From contig OX337240.1 in assembly GCA_946965045.2 (NCBI GenBank), positions 1,178,001-1,242,000 on the forward strand: a DNA stretch of 64,000 nt. Direction: 5' to 3'. Below, piece after piece: positions 10,256 to 21,569 of this stretch; position 1 is the stretch's first letter, and every line of letters begins with the position of its first letter. Below the pieces are notes generated by a model. It saw only the letters and a program-made list of their open reading frames with translations, was not told the DNA's origin and did no database searches. The stretch comes from Epithemia pelagica (Eukaryota > Bacillariophyta > Bacillariophyceae > Surirellales > Surirellaceae). A program made the translations under genes and the position numbers.

Positions 10256-12346
10256 ATGCGACGATGGCGCTATCTGTCACAGCCAGTAATTCAGTTTGAC
10301 AGTTCAACGATGGATACCAATACCTCTACCCTTTACTACACGATTGACACACACACGATTTCTTTTGACAAGAATGGTCGCTACAGCTTTGGTCTCATCA
10401 CCAAGCGCGAGGGGAGATTCACACCGCGGCAAGTTGAAGAGGTTTATAGATCCAATAGAATTGCGCAGATCTTTCAAAAAGAAAATTGGAAAGAGACATT
10501 TGTTTCCCAGCTCTCCCACCTTCAAAAGAAATTTGTTCGGAATGGAATCAAAGCGAACGAGATGGAATTTGACATGATAGAAGACTTCAAGGGTGCGGGG
10601 GAAATGGCATACCAGCAATTCCTCTACTCTTCGTTTAGTATGCTTTTTGCATCAGCGGCATTTTCGCTTGTGGGCAACCCTTACCTTTCTCTTCAATATC
10701 ATGCTGATGAGAACGTGCTCTCATCGATCCCATGTATGTGGAGGGAAAATGAAGAAACCGAATACCAAAAAGGTCACATAATAATCCAGCCTGATTCTGC
10801 CGCAGTTCTAAAGGGATGTACGGACGTTTTTGGGATGATGGAAATGAAATTGTCTGCCAATAATTCACGCCTAAACCTTAGAGACTTCGACAAGTGCGTC
10901 CTAGCAACAGCTTCTACTGCCCTTGCGTTATTGCCCGAGCTGAACAAGAAGGTGATCAAATCTATTGCAATTCCCTTCATTGTTGCAGGGGGACAATGGT
11001 TGTCGCTTTATGTTACAAGGGTGACGGACAGTGGTGTCCCTTTTGTTTCCACGGTGGATCTATGCAGCGAAACCTACAAGAGTGGTTCTGTGAATTGCAA
11101 AGGATCACCATCGGAAGCGCGTTGGCGCTGCTTCGTAGCTTTGGCTGTTTTATTGGACGAATTTCTCGCAAGCATAAAAGACTGCAATCTAAAAATGTAT
11201 GAACAGATGAAAGCCAATTATGATGGGGATAACATTTTCTCGACTACAAGGAGCAGCAAAAGATCTGCAAAAAGGAACAGAGAGTCATTAGAAACCGATG
11301 CAAGCAATACAAAACAGGAAACAAGCGATGCAAAACAGGAGACAAGCAGTAACAAACAGGGTACGAACAGAGCAATGGAAAGGGAAGCTGGCAAGGCGGC
11401 AAGTTGCTGCGGGAGGTTTAAAAACGTAGTTTACCCATTCACAAGGTTCTTGAGTTTTGGCGATGACGACACCGTGGTTGAATATCAGAGTAAATCACCC
11501 TTTTACTTCAAAGGGGAATATGATCATGAGCAGATTATTGATGGTACGTCGCAGGGTGTTTTCCTGAAAGTCTGGAGAGTTGACGACCTCTCCTGTCCTG
11601 ATTCCGTCGAGAAAGAATGGATGTTGCAGTGGAGGGCGCACAGTTACAATGTTCCAGTTGCTTCGCCACTCTCCAAGGAACTGATCAAATCAAAACCTCA
11701 TCAAGCTAGGCATGAGTATCTTGTCGCTGCAATGGAGTTTGTTGATTTTGGTGAAATTCATACAATTGACGATGTCATTGCCTTTTCAGTAGCGCTTCTC
11801 TCTACCGTGGAAAAACTTCACTCCAAAGCGACCGTATTGCACTGTGATTTGAAGCCCAACAATGTGCGTTGGAGCAAAGGAGTTGTGAAGCTAATTGATT
11901 TCGGCCGTGCCCAATTACTTGCTGAAGCAAAGAATGTTCCAGGGACAAGGGGATATGAAGCACCAGAGGTCGAACGGGGAGAGGTACCATCCATTGCTTC
12001 TGATGCGTTTTCTGCGGGAAAGACGATTGCTTTCTTTTTCGAACAATTTCTCAATCGTGGGTATACTCTTGACTCCACATCGCTCGCGATCAAAACGACA
12101 GTGGATGCCTTGACAAGGGCTAATTCGATCGATCGCATGTCAGTTTCGGATGCACACCAAATCTTATTGAATCTGGTGGATGCAGATACCGATAGTATGA
12201 CTACCAGTATCGAGACAAAGAACGAGATGATTTGCGAAGATAAAGCTGTGTCTCGGATTTCCTCGGAAGCTTCGGCACCGCAATCGAGTTGCAGCCAAGG
12301 ACTTTCAGTTGCCCCAACTAAGAGAAGATTAGCCGAGATATCATAG
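10256..12346 (+). CDS. Nuclease-kinase protein, Crinkler-like architecture (copy 1)
   Basis: 696 residues from ATG 10256; a second ATG at 10310 (MDTNTS) is also possible. The N-terminal half has a PD-(D/E)xK-like signature: Asp 190 in GCTDVFG, then Glu 196 and Lys 198 in MEMK, with predicted strands and helices around it. A polar linker with repeated KQET (about residues 335-375) follows. The C-terminal half is a protein-kinase fold: putative beta-3 Lys near 437 (FLKVW), HCDLKPNN with Asp 531, Lys 533 and Asn 536, metal-binding Asp 548 in IDFGRA, and an APE motif near 569. The glycine-rich loop is weak. Restriction-endonuclease-like plus kinase fusions are known among Crinkler-type proteins of eukaryotes, thought to act in conflict with parasites or mobile DNA. 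This assignment rests on motif reading only. The stop is followed within about 25 bases by a sulfotransferase fragment. Copy 2 at 26510 differs at six residues. Confidence 0.7.
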   Translation: MRRWRYLSQPVIQFDSSTMDTNTSTLYYTIDTHTISFDKNGRYSFGLITKREGRFTPRQVEEVYRSNRIAQIFQKENWKETFVSQLSHLQKKFVRNGIKANEMEFDMIEDFKGAGEMAYQQFLYSSFSMLFASAAFSLVGNPYLSLQYHADENVLSSIPCMWRENEETEYQKGHIIIQPDSAAVLKGCTDVFGMMEMKLSANNSRLNLRDFDKCVLATASTALALLPELNKKVIKSIAIPFIVAGGQWLSLYVTRVTDSGVPFVSTVDLCSETYKSGSVNCKGSPSEARWRCFVALAVLLDEFLASIKDCNLKMYEQMKANYDGDNIFSTTRSSKRSAKRNRESLETDASNTKQETSDAKQETSSNKQGTNRAMEREAGKAASCCGRFKNVVYPFTRFLSFGDDDTVVEYQSKSPFYFKGEYDHEQIIDGTSQGVFLKVWRVDDLSCPDSVEKEWMLQWRAHSYNVPVASPLSKELIKSKPHQARHEYLVAAMEFVDFGEIHTIDDVIAFSVALLSTVEKLHSKATVLHCDLKPNNVRWSKGVVKLIDFGRAQLLAEAKNVPGTRGYEAPEVERGEVPSIASDAFSAGKTIAFFFEQFLNRGYTLDSTSLAIKTTVDALTRANSIDRMSVSDAHQILLNLVDADTDSMTTSIETKNEMICEDKAVSRISSEASAPQSSCSQGLSVAPTKRRLAEIS

Positions 12347-14138
12347 ACAAGAGGAACGAGAGGAGGCTTCCTCTGCGTGCAAAGCCATTGGATTCAAATC
12401 CTTTCCCGAACATTGGTCGGAAGTACGGAACGATGCCGTTTTTCAACGAGGCCTGATGAAAGATATTCGGGTCAAAAAGATTATTTTGCATCGACAAGAC
12501 GAATTAGCTGTCTCTGTGTCCATGCTTCGTGCCGATCAAACGGGACGATACATGAAACATGCCTACCCCGACGACTTGACCTTGCACATTGATCCAGCTC
12601 AGTTTCAACAGTTTGTGGACAATTATCGAGATACCTTTGCTCGAAAATACAAATCGCCGACCGTTGGGCGAGATACCTTTTGCATCACCTACGAACAATT
12701 GTGCAGTGATACCACTGTATTGGAAGAACAAATCATGCCCCAATTGTTTCAGTTTCTTGGTGTCGATCCGACGGCTCCCGTGAAGCGACTCAAGGAAACG
12801 GTCAAACAAGCCAATCCTCAGGAAGATTTGGCGACTGTCATTGAAAACTATGACCAGTTGGAGTTTTGTTTTCGATATTCCAATCTGGTGCATTTTGTCC
12901 AACGAAAACAAAACCAACAAGCGACCGCTTCCATGATCGACGGCCAGGACGATGCGACTCCCAGCGACCAGGACCAAGCACTGGATTCCTTTGCCAGTGT
13001 CGATCCACCCCCTTTGGCAAGTTGGAGAGTTGGAGTATTCTCTTGCCCATTTGTTCTCGAGCCATGTCCAAACAGACCAAACCTCGGCACATGGTCAACC
13101 AGGGTCCACATGATCCAAACACGAAGGAACAACACAATTTCAGTGCCAACCGATTTTTGGATCTGACTCTTTCTTCTCAGCATGATGAAAAAAGCAAAGC
13201 AACCGTCAATCACGACAGCTGTTGGGCCATGTTACAAGAATTCGCCGAAACACTCGAAGTGACAGCGTGCGAGGATCAATTATCGCTGACCGAGATTATT
13301 ATCGGTATTGACATTGATGATGTCGTTTGCCAGAATGACGAGGCCAAGGATCGTTTGACGGCTTTAATGCCATGCCGGGTGGTGGTTTCATTGTACCAGA
13401 ACAGTATGGTAAGCTATGTCGTATATGGAATCATTTAGGCAAAATGGCAGAACACGATTTTCTCGTATTGTTGGGAGATGATGTTCGTCTTTTGGACAAG
13501 GATTGGGAGGGCCGTATTGTTCAGTGCTTTTGCCGAATTGCCAAGAAAAATCCACATCTTCCCTTTGGTGCCGCCTGTGTCGCCATGAACGATTTGTCTT
13601 TCCCCGGCTTTTCAATGCTGCAGAATTTGAAAAAACGTGTCGTCTGGAAAACACCATTGGTGGTGACGGCGATGCTCGTTACCAAAAGTATCACATCAAT
13701 TGGCGAGGGCATATACTCAACATGGGATTACGTCGTCTCAAATCTCATCTGGTCGAACCCACGTCACGACACCAACACCACCAACTGCAACAATATCCAC
13801 AAGGCATTGTCATGGATGTGGTCATTCCATCCTATCGGACCAATAACAATGACATACTGGAACGTATCGTGAACCTTCGTGCAAGTGTGGACAATGTCTA
13901 TGTCAAATTCTGGATTGTTGTGGACAATCCCTTGACGTGGCACGTTGACGACGTCAAGGATCTTGCCCGACGCTGCAACGAAAAGCAATTGCAATCGTCC
14001 AACAACTACTTTATCAATGTGATTCATTATGCGGAAAACCGGGGTGCCAGTTACGCTCGAAATACGGGTTACAACGCTATCCAAAAAGTAAGAGTTCCAC
14101 TTAGGTCAATTGAGGAGTTGATGGCCGTATTCCATTGA
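12347..14138 (+). pseudogene. Headless sulfotransferase / glycosyltransferase fusion pseudogene (copy 1)
   Basis: Sulfotransferase homology begins right after the kinase stop (SACKAIGFKSFPEHW, about 12380), continues through ATG 12456 with KKIILHRQDELAVSVSM (the 3'-phosphate-binding R/S region of PAPS sulfotransferases) and FCITYEQL, and runs to about 13000. The N-terminal PAPS-binding loop is absent. Downstream the frame shifts (3 to 2 near 13050, 2 to 1 near 13375, 1 to 3 near 13640). Glycosyltransferase-like pieces appear: IIGIDIDDVV, DFLVLLGDDVRLLDKDW, and a GT-A type start VVIPSYR with ENRGASYARNTGYN. It ends near a GTAAGA site at 14090. Neighbouring order suggests one ancestral two-domain gene, now dead. 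In copy 2 the homology stops at 29582. Confidence 0.7.
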
Positions 14139-14477
14139 CACCACATAGGATATGGAGGGTCTCAAGTCATGCCAATGAATCCCATGGGAACCGCGCGTAC
14201 GTGGTGCGACTGGAAAAAGGATCTATACTCCTCAGTGGATACAGATTTTTCCGTTGGATGATTTCTTTACATAAGCAGTCGCTCAGCTAGGTTTTGTTTG
14301 TGTGGTTGCGACACGTCAGATTCGAGTCGGGAACAGCACCGAACGAACCAAGTGGGCGGAGGCGGAGGGAACAACGCTGAATTCAACTTCGAAGGAGCGG
14401 GAACTCCCATTACCAAGGTGGACGACTTTGCTGGGATGGATAACGTGTGCTCATAAAAAACATCACGAGATATACAA
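14139..14477. other. Intergenic, no recognisable gene
   Basis: This contains decayed sequence after the glycosyltransferase pseudogene and the presumed promoter/5' UTR of the gene at 14478. I see no repeat, RNA gene or conserved motif. Confidence 0.4.
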
Positions 14478-15107
14478 ATGCTCTCAATCCACAGCATTCT
14501 ACAACAAGACAGTCTTTTGGTGGTGCTTGTGATCCTGGGAATTTGTGTTGCGCCACACACGTGCCGTGCCATTCGCAGTAACAACAGTACAACAACCACA
14601 AAAAGTACCAATCATCCAGAAACAAGTACCACCATGCCAAAGGTTTGGGTCAGTGTCACCGGGTTGGAACTCAAGAGTTGGCTTCGATATCCGCAGTTCA
14701 TGATGTATGCGGTGCCATCCTTTCATCAAGCGCAATCGTCGCCGGGAAATATTTGGACCTCTGCCAAGGATGTGGGGACCATTCATCATACGTTGACCGT
14801 CTGGGAAAACCGTCAAGCCATGTTGGAATACTTGCGACAAGGAGAACACCTCAAGGCCATGAAAATTTCTCGAACTGTGGGAAAATATGGAAAAGTATAT
14901 GGGTATGAAAGTGACTCGATCCCGACATGGGACGAGGCCTTGAAACTTTGGCAAGAAAAGGGTCGTGTGGTGCAGGGCGAACCCAAGGAGGGTGACCTCG
15001 TGGGACGAGACCATGGCTTTTCCGAGGAATCAGAAGCTGCCATACAAGAAGGACACGCCCATCACCACGAATCGTCGGTTCGGAAACCGCCAACCGTGAC
15101 GGCCTAA
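14478..15107 (+). CDS. Secreted small protein with dimeric alpha/beta-barrel-like (DUF3291-like) domain
   Basis: 209 residues, single exon, ATG 14478. The N-terminus has a hydrophobic core (about residues 9-25, LLVVLVILGICVA) consistent with a signal peptide, then a Thr/Ser-rich spacer. The folded part (about 53-165) includes HHTLTVWENRQAM, EHLKAMK and a Trp-rich segment. An H-T-L-T-V-W-E strand followed by a helix resembles the DUF3291/spheroidene-monooxygenase type of dimeric alpha/beta barrel, but catalytic residues are not defined there. The tail is His-rich (EGHAHHHES). No function can be named. It lies in the part deleted from the second duplicated block, so it exists once here. Confidence 0.65.
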   Translation: MLSIHSILQQDSLLVVLVILGICVAPHTCRAIRSNNSTTTTKSTNHPETSTTMPKVWVSVTGLELKSWLRYPQFMMYAVPSFHQAQSSPGNIWTSAKDVGTIHHTLTVWENRQAMLEYLRQGEHLKAMKISRTVGKYGKVYGYESDSIPTWDEALKLWQEKGRVVQGEPKEGDLVGRDHGFSEESEAAIQEGHAHHHESSVRKPPTVTA

Positions 15108-15653
15108 AACTAGCGCCTCTAGCTCAAACATAGTTAAACTCATTCTAGAGTTGGATCGGATAGAAAAAGTCGTCCATCGAGAGACTTGTGTAATACTTTA
15201 TATGATTTTACTGATGGGATGGATGCTGGATCTGGATCGATGCTGGACTTGGCAAGTTTTTCGGTGATCCTCCGAAAGAGCTCTTCCGCGACCAACCGTG
15301 CGCGCAAGCGCACCTCCAGCCTTCTTGCGAAAAATCCGAACCCCGAAGAAGAAGAATTGCGAAAGTGACAACAACATTTCTGGTGTAGCAGGAAACATTG
15401 TACACAATTGGTCATAGTTATTATTTTATATAGATTTATCAGTAGTATAGTCAGCGTTAATTATTAAAACCTGCATGCGATTATGGAGAAACCGGTGGTG
15501 CGAAAGCGCGTTGGGAAAATTTGTAACCTTCTTCTCTTTGGCATGGGACAATACTTTTTTTTTTTGCGGCGGTAGCGAGTAACGAGACGACGACGACGAC
15601 GGCATTCCTCCTCCTTCCATTCGCAGCAGAAGAAACTTGCATGTTGCCGCTGT
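15108..15653. other. Intergenic; poly-T and CGA microsatellites
   Basis: No convincing gene. It contains an 11-12 nt poly-T run near 15555 and a (CGA)n stretch near 15585-15600, just upstream of the ATPase start at 15654, probably in its 5' UTR. A 60-codon plus-strand frame at 15186-15368 and a 91-codon minus frame overlap each other and were not accepted. Confidence 0.4.
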
Positions 15654-18600
15654 ATGGAAGCTTTACACGAAAGCAGCAGCGGCGTCCTGTCCGCCGGTGG
15701 AGACACGGAGGAGTATGAGTCGCAACACGCATCCATTGAAAAACTCGAGGCCTTGTCCACCTCCTTGACGGTTGCTTCACCACCACCACATACAAATAAT
15801 AATAGCGTTGAGAAATCTCCGTCCCTCCATCAAGATCATCATCACAATGGCATGAACCGGATTCGGTTGGAGTTTAATGCCGGAGGAGGTCCACCCTTTT
15901 GTGGTCGTCGGTCCGAATTGGAAGACTTGGTCCATGTCTTTGGCAAAGTCCAACGGACCAAACGAGCTGCATCTGTCTTGGTCAAGGGGGGAGCAGGTTG
16001 TGGTAAATCTCGTCTCATTCAAGCCTTTCGAGATCGCATCATGATTCCACTCAAAACAAGTGGCGAAACCACCACCACCACCAAGCCAACTTCCATTATC
16101 AAAAACAGCAATGGTCATCATCCTCATTGGTCCAACAATACCCACACCCACAATGACACTACTACTACTTCTCCTCCCAAACCAAATTTGTCGTTTGAAG
16201 AAGAAAAGAAATCAGTGGGATGGACCAATAGTAACGAACGAGAACCTGAAACAACCAATCAACAACAACAACAACACAAATTGCCTCCGATTTTTTGTAC
16301 CGCCAAATTTGACGAAGGACAGGCTGCATCTTCGGAGGCCTTGGGACCCTTGTTGCAATGTTTTGCGGCCATTACGGAAACCTTGTTGGCGACGGAAGAA
16401 TCGCGAGAGTATTGGAAGCCCATATTGTCGCAAGCCCTTGAAAATGATTTGATGGTTCTGGTTCCCCTATTGCCCTCCCTCAAGGAACTGGAACAAGTAT
16501 CACCCCCACCCATTCCTCGACCCATGCGATTTGCCAATGTACCGGCCACGGCAACCAACATGGCCTCGGTCGACTCCAATCCACCCCAAACTCATGCGAC
16601 GTTGGCCAGGGCACAAACGACCGGAGGCCGTCCTCGATCCGATCGTCGAATCACACCACCCCTGGTGGCACAATCCCAACCGGCCAGTGCCAGCAATCCC
16701 TTGGCGTTGGGGATTACGACCAATGATCATTCTCGTCTCACCAAATCGCATCCACCTTCGGTCCTCTCTCGAATTGTATCGTCGGGAAGAGGACAGTATG
16801 CCGGAGAAGCATCACCATCGCCCACGCTTGGGGGGCGTTTTAAACGATCCCATACCATCGGTGACACTCCCACCAACCACAACCGGGCTCGAACGCAGTC
16901 CGAATCCGAACACAACGATTCCGTGTCACCACCACTACCACCACCACAGGAAGGAGGTATTAGTAGTAGTGGCAGCAACAGTAAAAATCCATTTGTGGTG
17001 GCCTTTGCCATGAGCAAATGGCGGCGGCAAAATCAACAAAAGAAAGTTCGCAAACCAAAAGATTCCATCAATTCCGTAGCGGTGCAAGTCGATGACACCT
17101 CCACAGTCCATCAACTGCACAAGGTTGAATCACCAACATTGCCCGAGTTGACTCGACCTGATTCCTTGATTGATTCGAGCGAGCGATCCGATACCTATTT
17201 TGATTCGCAAACGGCCGAACCAGCAACAACATCCCGATCCTTATTCTTTTTGCCCAAGGGAGAGGAGGACCTTGCCATGACAAGTGGAGCAACGACCGTT
17301 GGACCGCTTGGCTTGCCATCGCCCTATCATTCTTCCTCCCCCCAAGGCACCAACCTAGTGCAAGACATGTCCATGCGTGCGGCCCTCATCCGAACCAAAT
17401 CGGCAGCTCCCGGATTTGGAGCCTTCTCCCAACGAAACCTTCGGCATCGGCCCAATCATCATCATCACCCTATACTCAAGCATGGCAATACCAATAAGCA
17501 CATTATCCAGACGAATTCGCTCGATGAGGATTCCGTGGCCGATGATTTGATGCGGAGTCGTCATCGATCCATGGGTACTGCCACCTCCAACAACAACAAT
17601 ACTACTACTACTGGAAAACTGGATCACGAAGATTACAGTGTAGAGCGCATTCAATTTGCCCTTCGAGCGTATTTGCGCTGTGTGTGCAAATGGAGAACGG
17701 TAGTGTTCTTTTTAGATGATTTGCAATGGGCCGGACGAGAAGCTGTGGCCGTCTTTCGAACCTTTTTAATGGACGTGGGCTCCTTTCCTCGTCGATTTTT
17801 GTTTCTGGGTGCCCATCGCCCCTTTCCACGAGGACACGAAATGCTCAAACTCATTTATGACTTGGAAGAGGCGGCCTTGAAACAAGTCAAGGCGGGTATC
17901 GTACAAACAACAATCAGTAAACCGGAACATGTCGAGGTCGACTCCTTGCGCCACGACGATGTCGTGGAACTTGTTTCCAAGCTTTTGAAACGAGAGAAAC
18001 ACGATGTTGGACCATTTGCCAATTTGGTTCTCCACAAGACGGCGGGAAACTGTTTCTTTGTCATTGAATTTGTCCGAATGCTGGAAAATAAAGGAATGAT
18101 TCGCTATTCGATTCCCAATACACGGTGGGAATGGGCCGACTTGACCGACATTAGCGCTCGCATGGAGATTTCCGACAACGTGGTCGATGTAGTAGCATCT
18201 ACCATTTGCGAAGCTCCATTGGATATCAAAGTTGCCTTGTTAACGGCAGCTGCCTTTGGATCAGGAATATTCTCGGCTCAGACACTCTTTCGAGCCATTC
18301 CAAGCGAACGAGTACTGAAAGAAACCTTGGTTCGACGAGCTTCAAACGAGGTGCAATTGAATTTTGTCCAGGCAACGACATCCATGGAATCCCTCATTTG
18401 CTCGCTCGAAGAGGCGACCGAAAGTAGATACCTGGAGTCACTCGGGTCCCTACAGTACAAATTTGCACACGATCGGATCCGGGAAGCCACGGTATCGCTG
18501 TTACCCAAAGGGGTCGACATGGTCAAAATGAGACTCCAAATTGGACGGCAGTTGCGTGCTTGGTTACTGGAACAGCTCGTGGACGATATTTGTGATGAAA

Positions 18601-20826
18601 AGTTGCTGTTACAGGTTGTCATCCAGTTGAACCAAGCGTCACACCTCATGCACAGTCGGGAAGAAAAAGTGGAGTTGAGCAAGCTAAATTTTACTGCTGC
18701 AAAGAATGCCATACAGCGGTCTTCCTTCTTTCCTGCCTCGGATTTCCTTCGAGCAGGGATTGATCTCTTGGGAGAAAACCCATGGGTTGAACATTATGAT
18801 GATATGATCAAATTGTCCGATACGTTAATGCGAATGGACTATTGTTGTGGGAGACTGGTTGTGAGTGTGGAGCTCGCGAATGAAATTCTGCAACATGCAT
18901 CAAGCTTTGATGACAAGAAAATGGCGTATCATATCAAGGTTCTCTGGCTCACCCAAAATGAAAGAATAGACGAAGCACTTGATTTCATTTTGTCCGTCTT
19001 GAACGAACTGGGGGCTCCCGTGCCAAGGCGATTTTTGCGAGTGCACAGAATTCTGGATTGGATTCGCATGGCTCGAATGATGCGAGGCTTGTCGGACGAG
19101 AAACTCTTGTCGCTCCCCAATGCGACTGCGGACCATATTGATGACATTGGAAGTTTCATGGAACGCCTTGAAGAAGTATCCTTGAACGGGATCAACCCAC
19201 AGCCTGACCTTTTGAACGTTGCTCTGTTGCGCGTCATGCAACTCACGGTCAAGCACGGCAGATTTAGTATGACGCCCACTTGCCTCGTTTCTTGGGGGTG
19301 GTATCATGCCCGAGCTGGGAGGTTGGACGCAGCGCACCGATTCGGAGAACTTGGAGTCCGGTTAGCCAAGGAACAAACCGGAGGCTACCACGACGCGAGG
19401 TGAGTAGTAAATCGTTCTTTCGTTCCATTGAATGTGGAATCTCACCAGTGCCGTTTTGAACACGCAGAGCAATACTAATGTACTACATGCACATTTACCG
19501 TAAGTAAAACTGATGCGTTGATCCCTGCATGTTCTGAACATCATACTAATTTCGTCTCGTATGTTCAGATTGGAGAAATCCGTATCACGATGGAATCAAG
19601 CCTACAACAGAAGCACTTCAAAAGTTATGGGACCTGGGAGCCATTGAATATGTCTTTCTGGACAGTAAGTGGAGAGTATCCGTGATGTCTTTTGGTCCGT
19701 TTATCCATTCATTTGTGCTACTTCCTCTTTCTTTGTTCAGCCATTACCTATCTGAGAATATACTTTTGCTGTGGACTCCGGCTTGAGCCGTTGGCTATGG
19801 ACATTCGAAAGTACGTTGACCTGTTGAAAGACTACGGGCACCGTCTAGCGTTTGAAAATCATGTAGCCTTCTTTCAATGCGTCGAGGCTTTAATTGGTGG
19901 ACATGACAAAGGTTCGGAAAATGGTTTGTTGGGCGAGGTCATGGAGCAGGAGGACTACATGACGGAGTGGGAAGAACGCAAGTATGATGCTGCACTTCAG
20001 CAGGCCTTCTTTCAACGCATGATGCAGGCATATTTCTTTGGTGACATTGACATGGCTCGTCAAATGTCGAAGAATATGTGGTCCCCATTTGAGGAAGGTC
20101 CTGACGTCCTTTTGCCATTTCGTGTATTCTTCCTGGGGATGACGGCCTTGTCGTCCTACATTCTCACAAAGAAACGTTCTCATCGACGGAAAGGAAAGAA
20201 AATGATCAAAATTATGGAACGCTGGGACAGCCACGGAGTGGTGAACGTTCATCACATGCTTTTCCTTCTCAAGGCCGAGTACAATGCTGGCACCAGCATG
20301 GACTTTACGAAAGTCCGGCGGTCTTTTGACGAAGCGATATCCATAGCCGCAAGATGTGGCTTCCTTCATTTCCAAGGTGAGAACCATCATCGGGATTACG
20401 TGTGTCTGGCATTTCTCGATTTACAATGTCTTACCAAGAGTATGAATGTCTCATTTTTGTCGTTTCGTCGTTTGCAGCACTGGGCAATGAGCGCGCAGGT
20501 GTTTACTGTAGGAAACAAGATGAAAATGAGTAAGTACCTTCTTCAATGCTTGTTTCGGGGTTCGATTGCCTCTTGCTCACCAACCAATCGTATCCTTTTT
20601 TGTTGTGTCCAGTTGGGGTCAATTGTATATTCTTCAGGCAAGAGAACTTTACACGGATTGGGGCGCCATGGCCAAGGTCCGAAAGATGCAAGACGCGTAC
20701 GGTTACTACTTGGAAGGATCGGACATGCCACGAGATCGAGGATCTACAATCTACTCAAAAGCTCGACTGGGTGATTTATCGAGAGAAATCTTTAAGGATT
20801 TACGAACCGAAGATGAAGATCTTTAG
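15654..20826 (+). CDS. STAND-like AAA_16 ATPase with long helical repeat region, six exons
   Basis: ATG 15654. Exons, each junction keeping frame: 15654-19399, 19468-19499, 19569-19664, 19741-20376, 20478-20529 and 20613-20826; all introns are GT-AG, 68-101 bp. Joined length is about 1,591 residues. Domains: CGRRSELEDL (start of the NTPase module, about residue 83), Walker A GGAGCGKS (112-119), a long low-complexity insert rich in Ser/Pro/His/Asn (about 130-660), Walker B VFFLDDLQWAG (about 683-692), then helical, TPR-like sequence to the end (GHRLAFENHVAFF, LYTDWGAMAKVRKM). This matches the predicted-ATPase module that follows kinase domains in large eukaryotic and bacterial signalling proteins. 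STAND proteins act as ATP-driven switches in signalling. No kinase or cyclase domain is visible. A single-exon relative lies at 49205-53275. Confidence 0.85.
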
Positions 20827-21569
20827 CACAACTCGATCACGTGTCCAGTCGATTTCTCGGAATGAGCCTCCCAAATCTAATCACGGACGTCTCAGAATGG
20901 TGCGATTGAGGCTGCGTTGCTTGTGCAGGCTTTCACTCATTTAATTCGCGGTTGATCTCTATCAACCAGATATATGGAGTGAAACGAGGAGGCAATTCCA
21001 TCTTTGGCTTTTACGATGCAGCAATTGGACTATTGGACTCTAGTCCCAATTCTGTCTGAAATTCTCAAAATGAATTTATGAATGAATGACTCATTCTCGT
21101 TTTTTGAGGAGACCGCAGTCGAGAACAGTTTTCCAAAGTGGAAGAATACGAATACCAGTATGGACGGTCTTTGCTTCCATCCCGTTCTACACGCGGTACC
21201 GTCTCGATACACTCCAACGGCCGTAAATGCTCTAGCAAGGCACATGGTCGTTTTAGGTCCTATGGTCCAAAGTGCGGTGCGCTACATCGAGGTTCTACAT
21301 ATAGCACAAGCCACAACCACCAAGGCGATTTTAAAAAGATAGAGATGGTCACACGAACCTATTAAATTGCAGTTGCTGCTCTTGACCCGTCCAATGCTCG
21401 TCGCAGCCAAAGTTTGAGGCTTTCTGGATTTGTCTACCTCGAAAATGGATAAATTCGAAGGACAGCGCGACATGCTTCATCCAGTATTCATTGCTCACTC
21501 AATAATATCGTGTATTGGACCAGCCTGTTTGTCGCTGTGAGTTGTTTCACAAAAGGCTGAAACGGTGTG
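20827..21569. other. Convergent intergenic region
   Basis: It lies between the 3' ends of the ATPase gene (+) and the dioxygenase-like gene (-). Plus-strand frames of 75-86 codons at 21082-21365 include a Ser/Arg/Gly-rich stretch, but neither shows a domain or splice support. Probably 3' UTRs. Confidence 0.4.
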
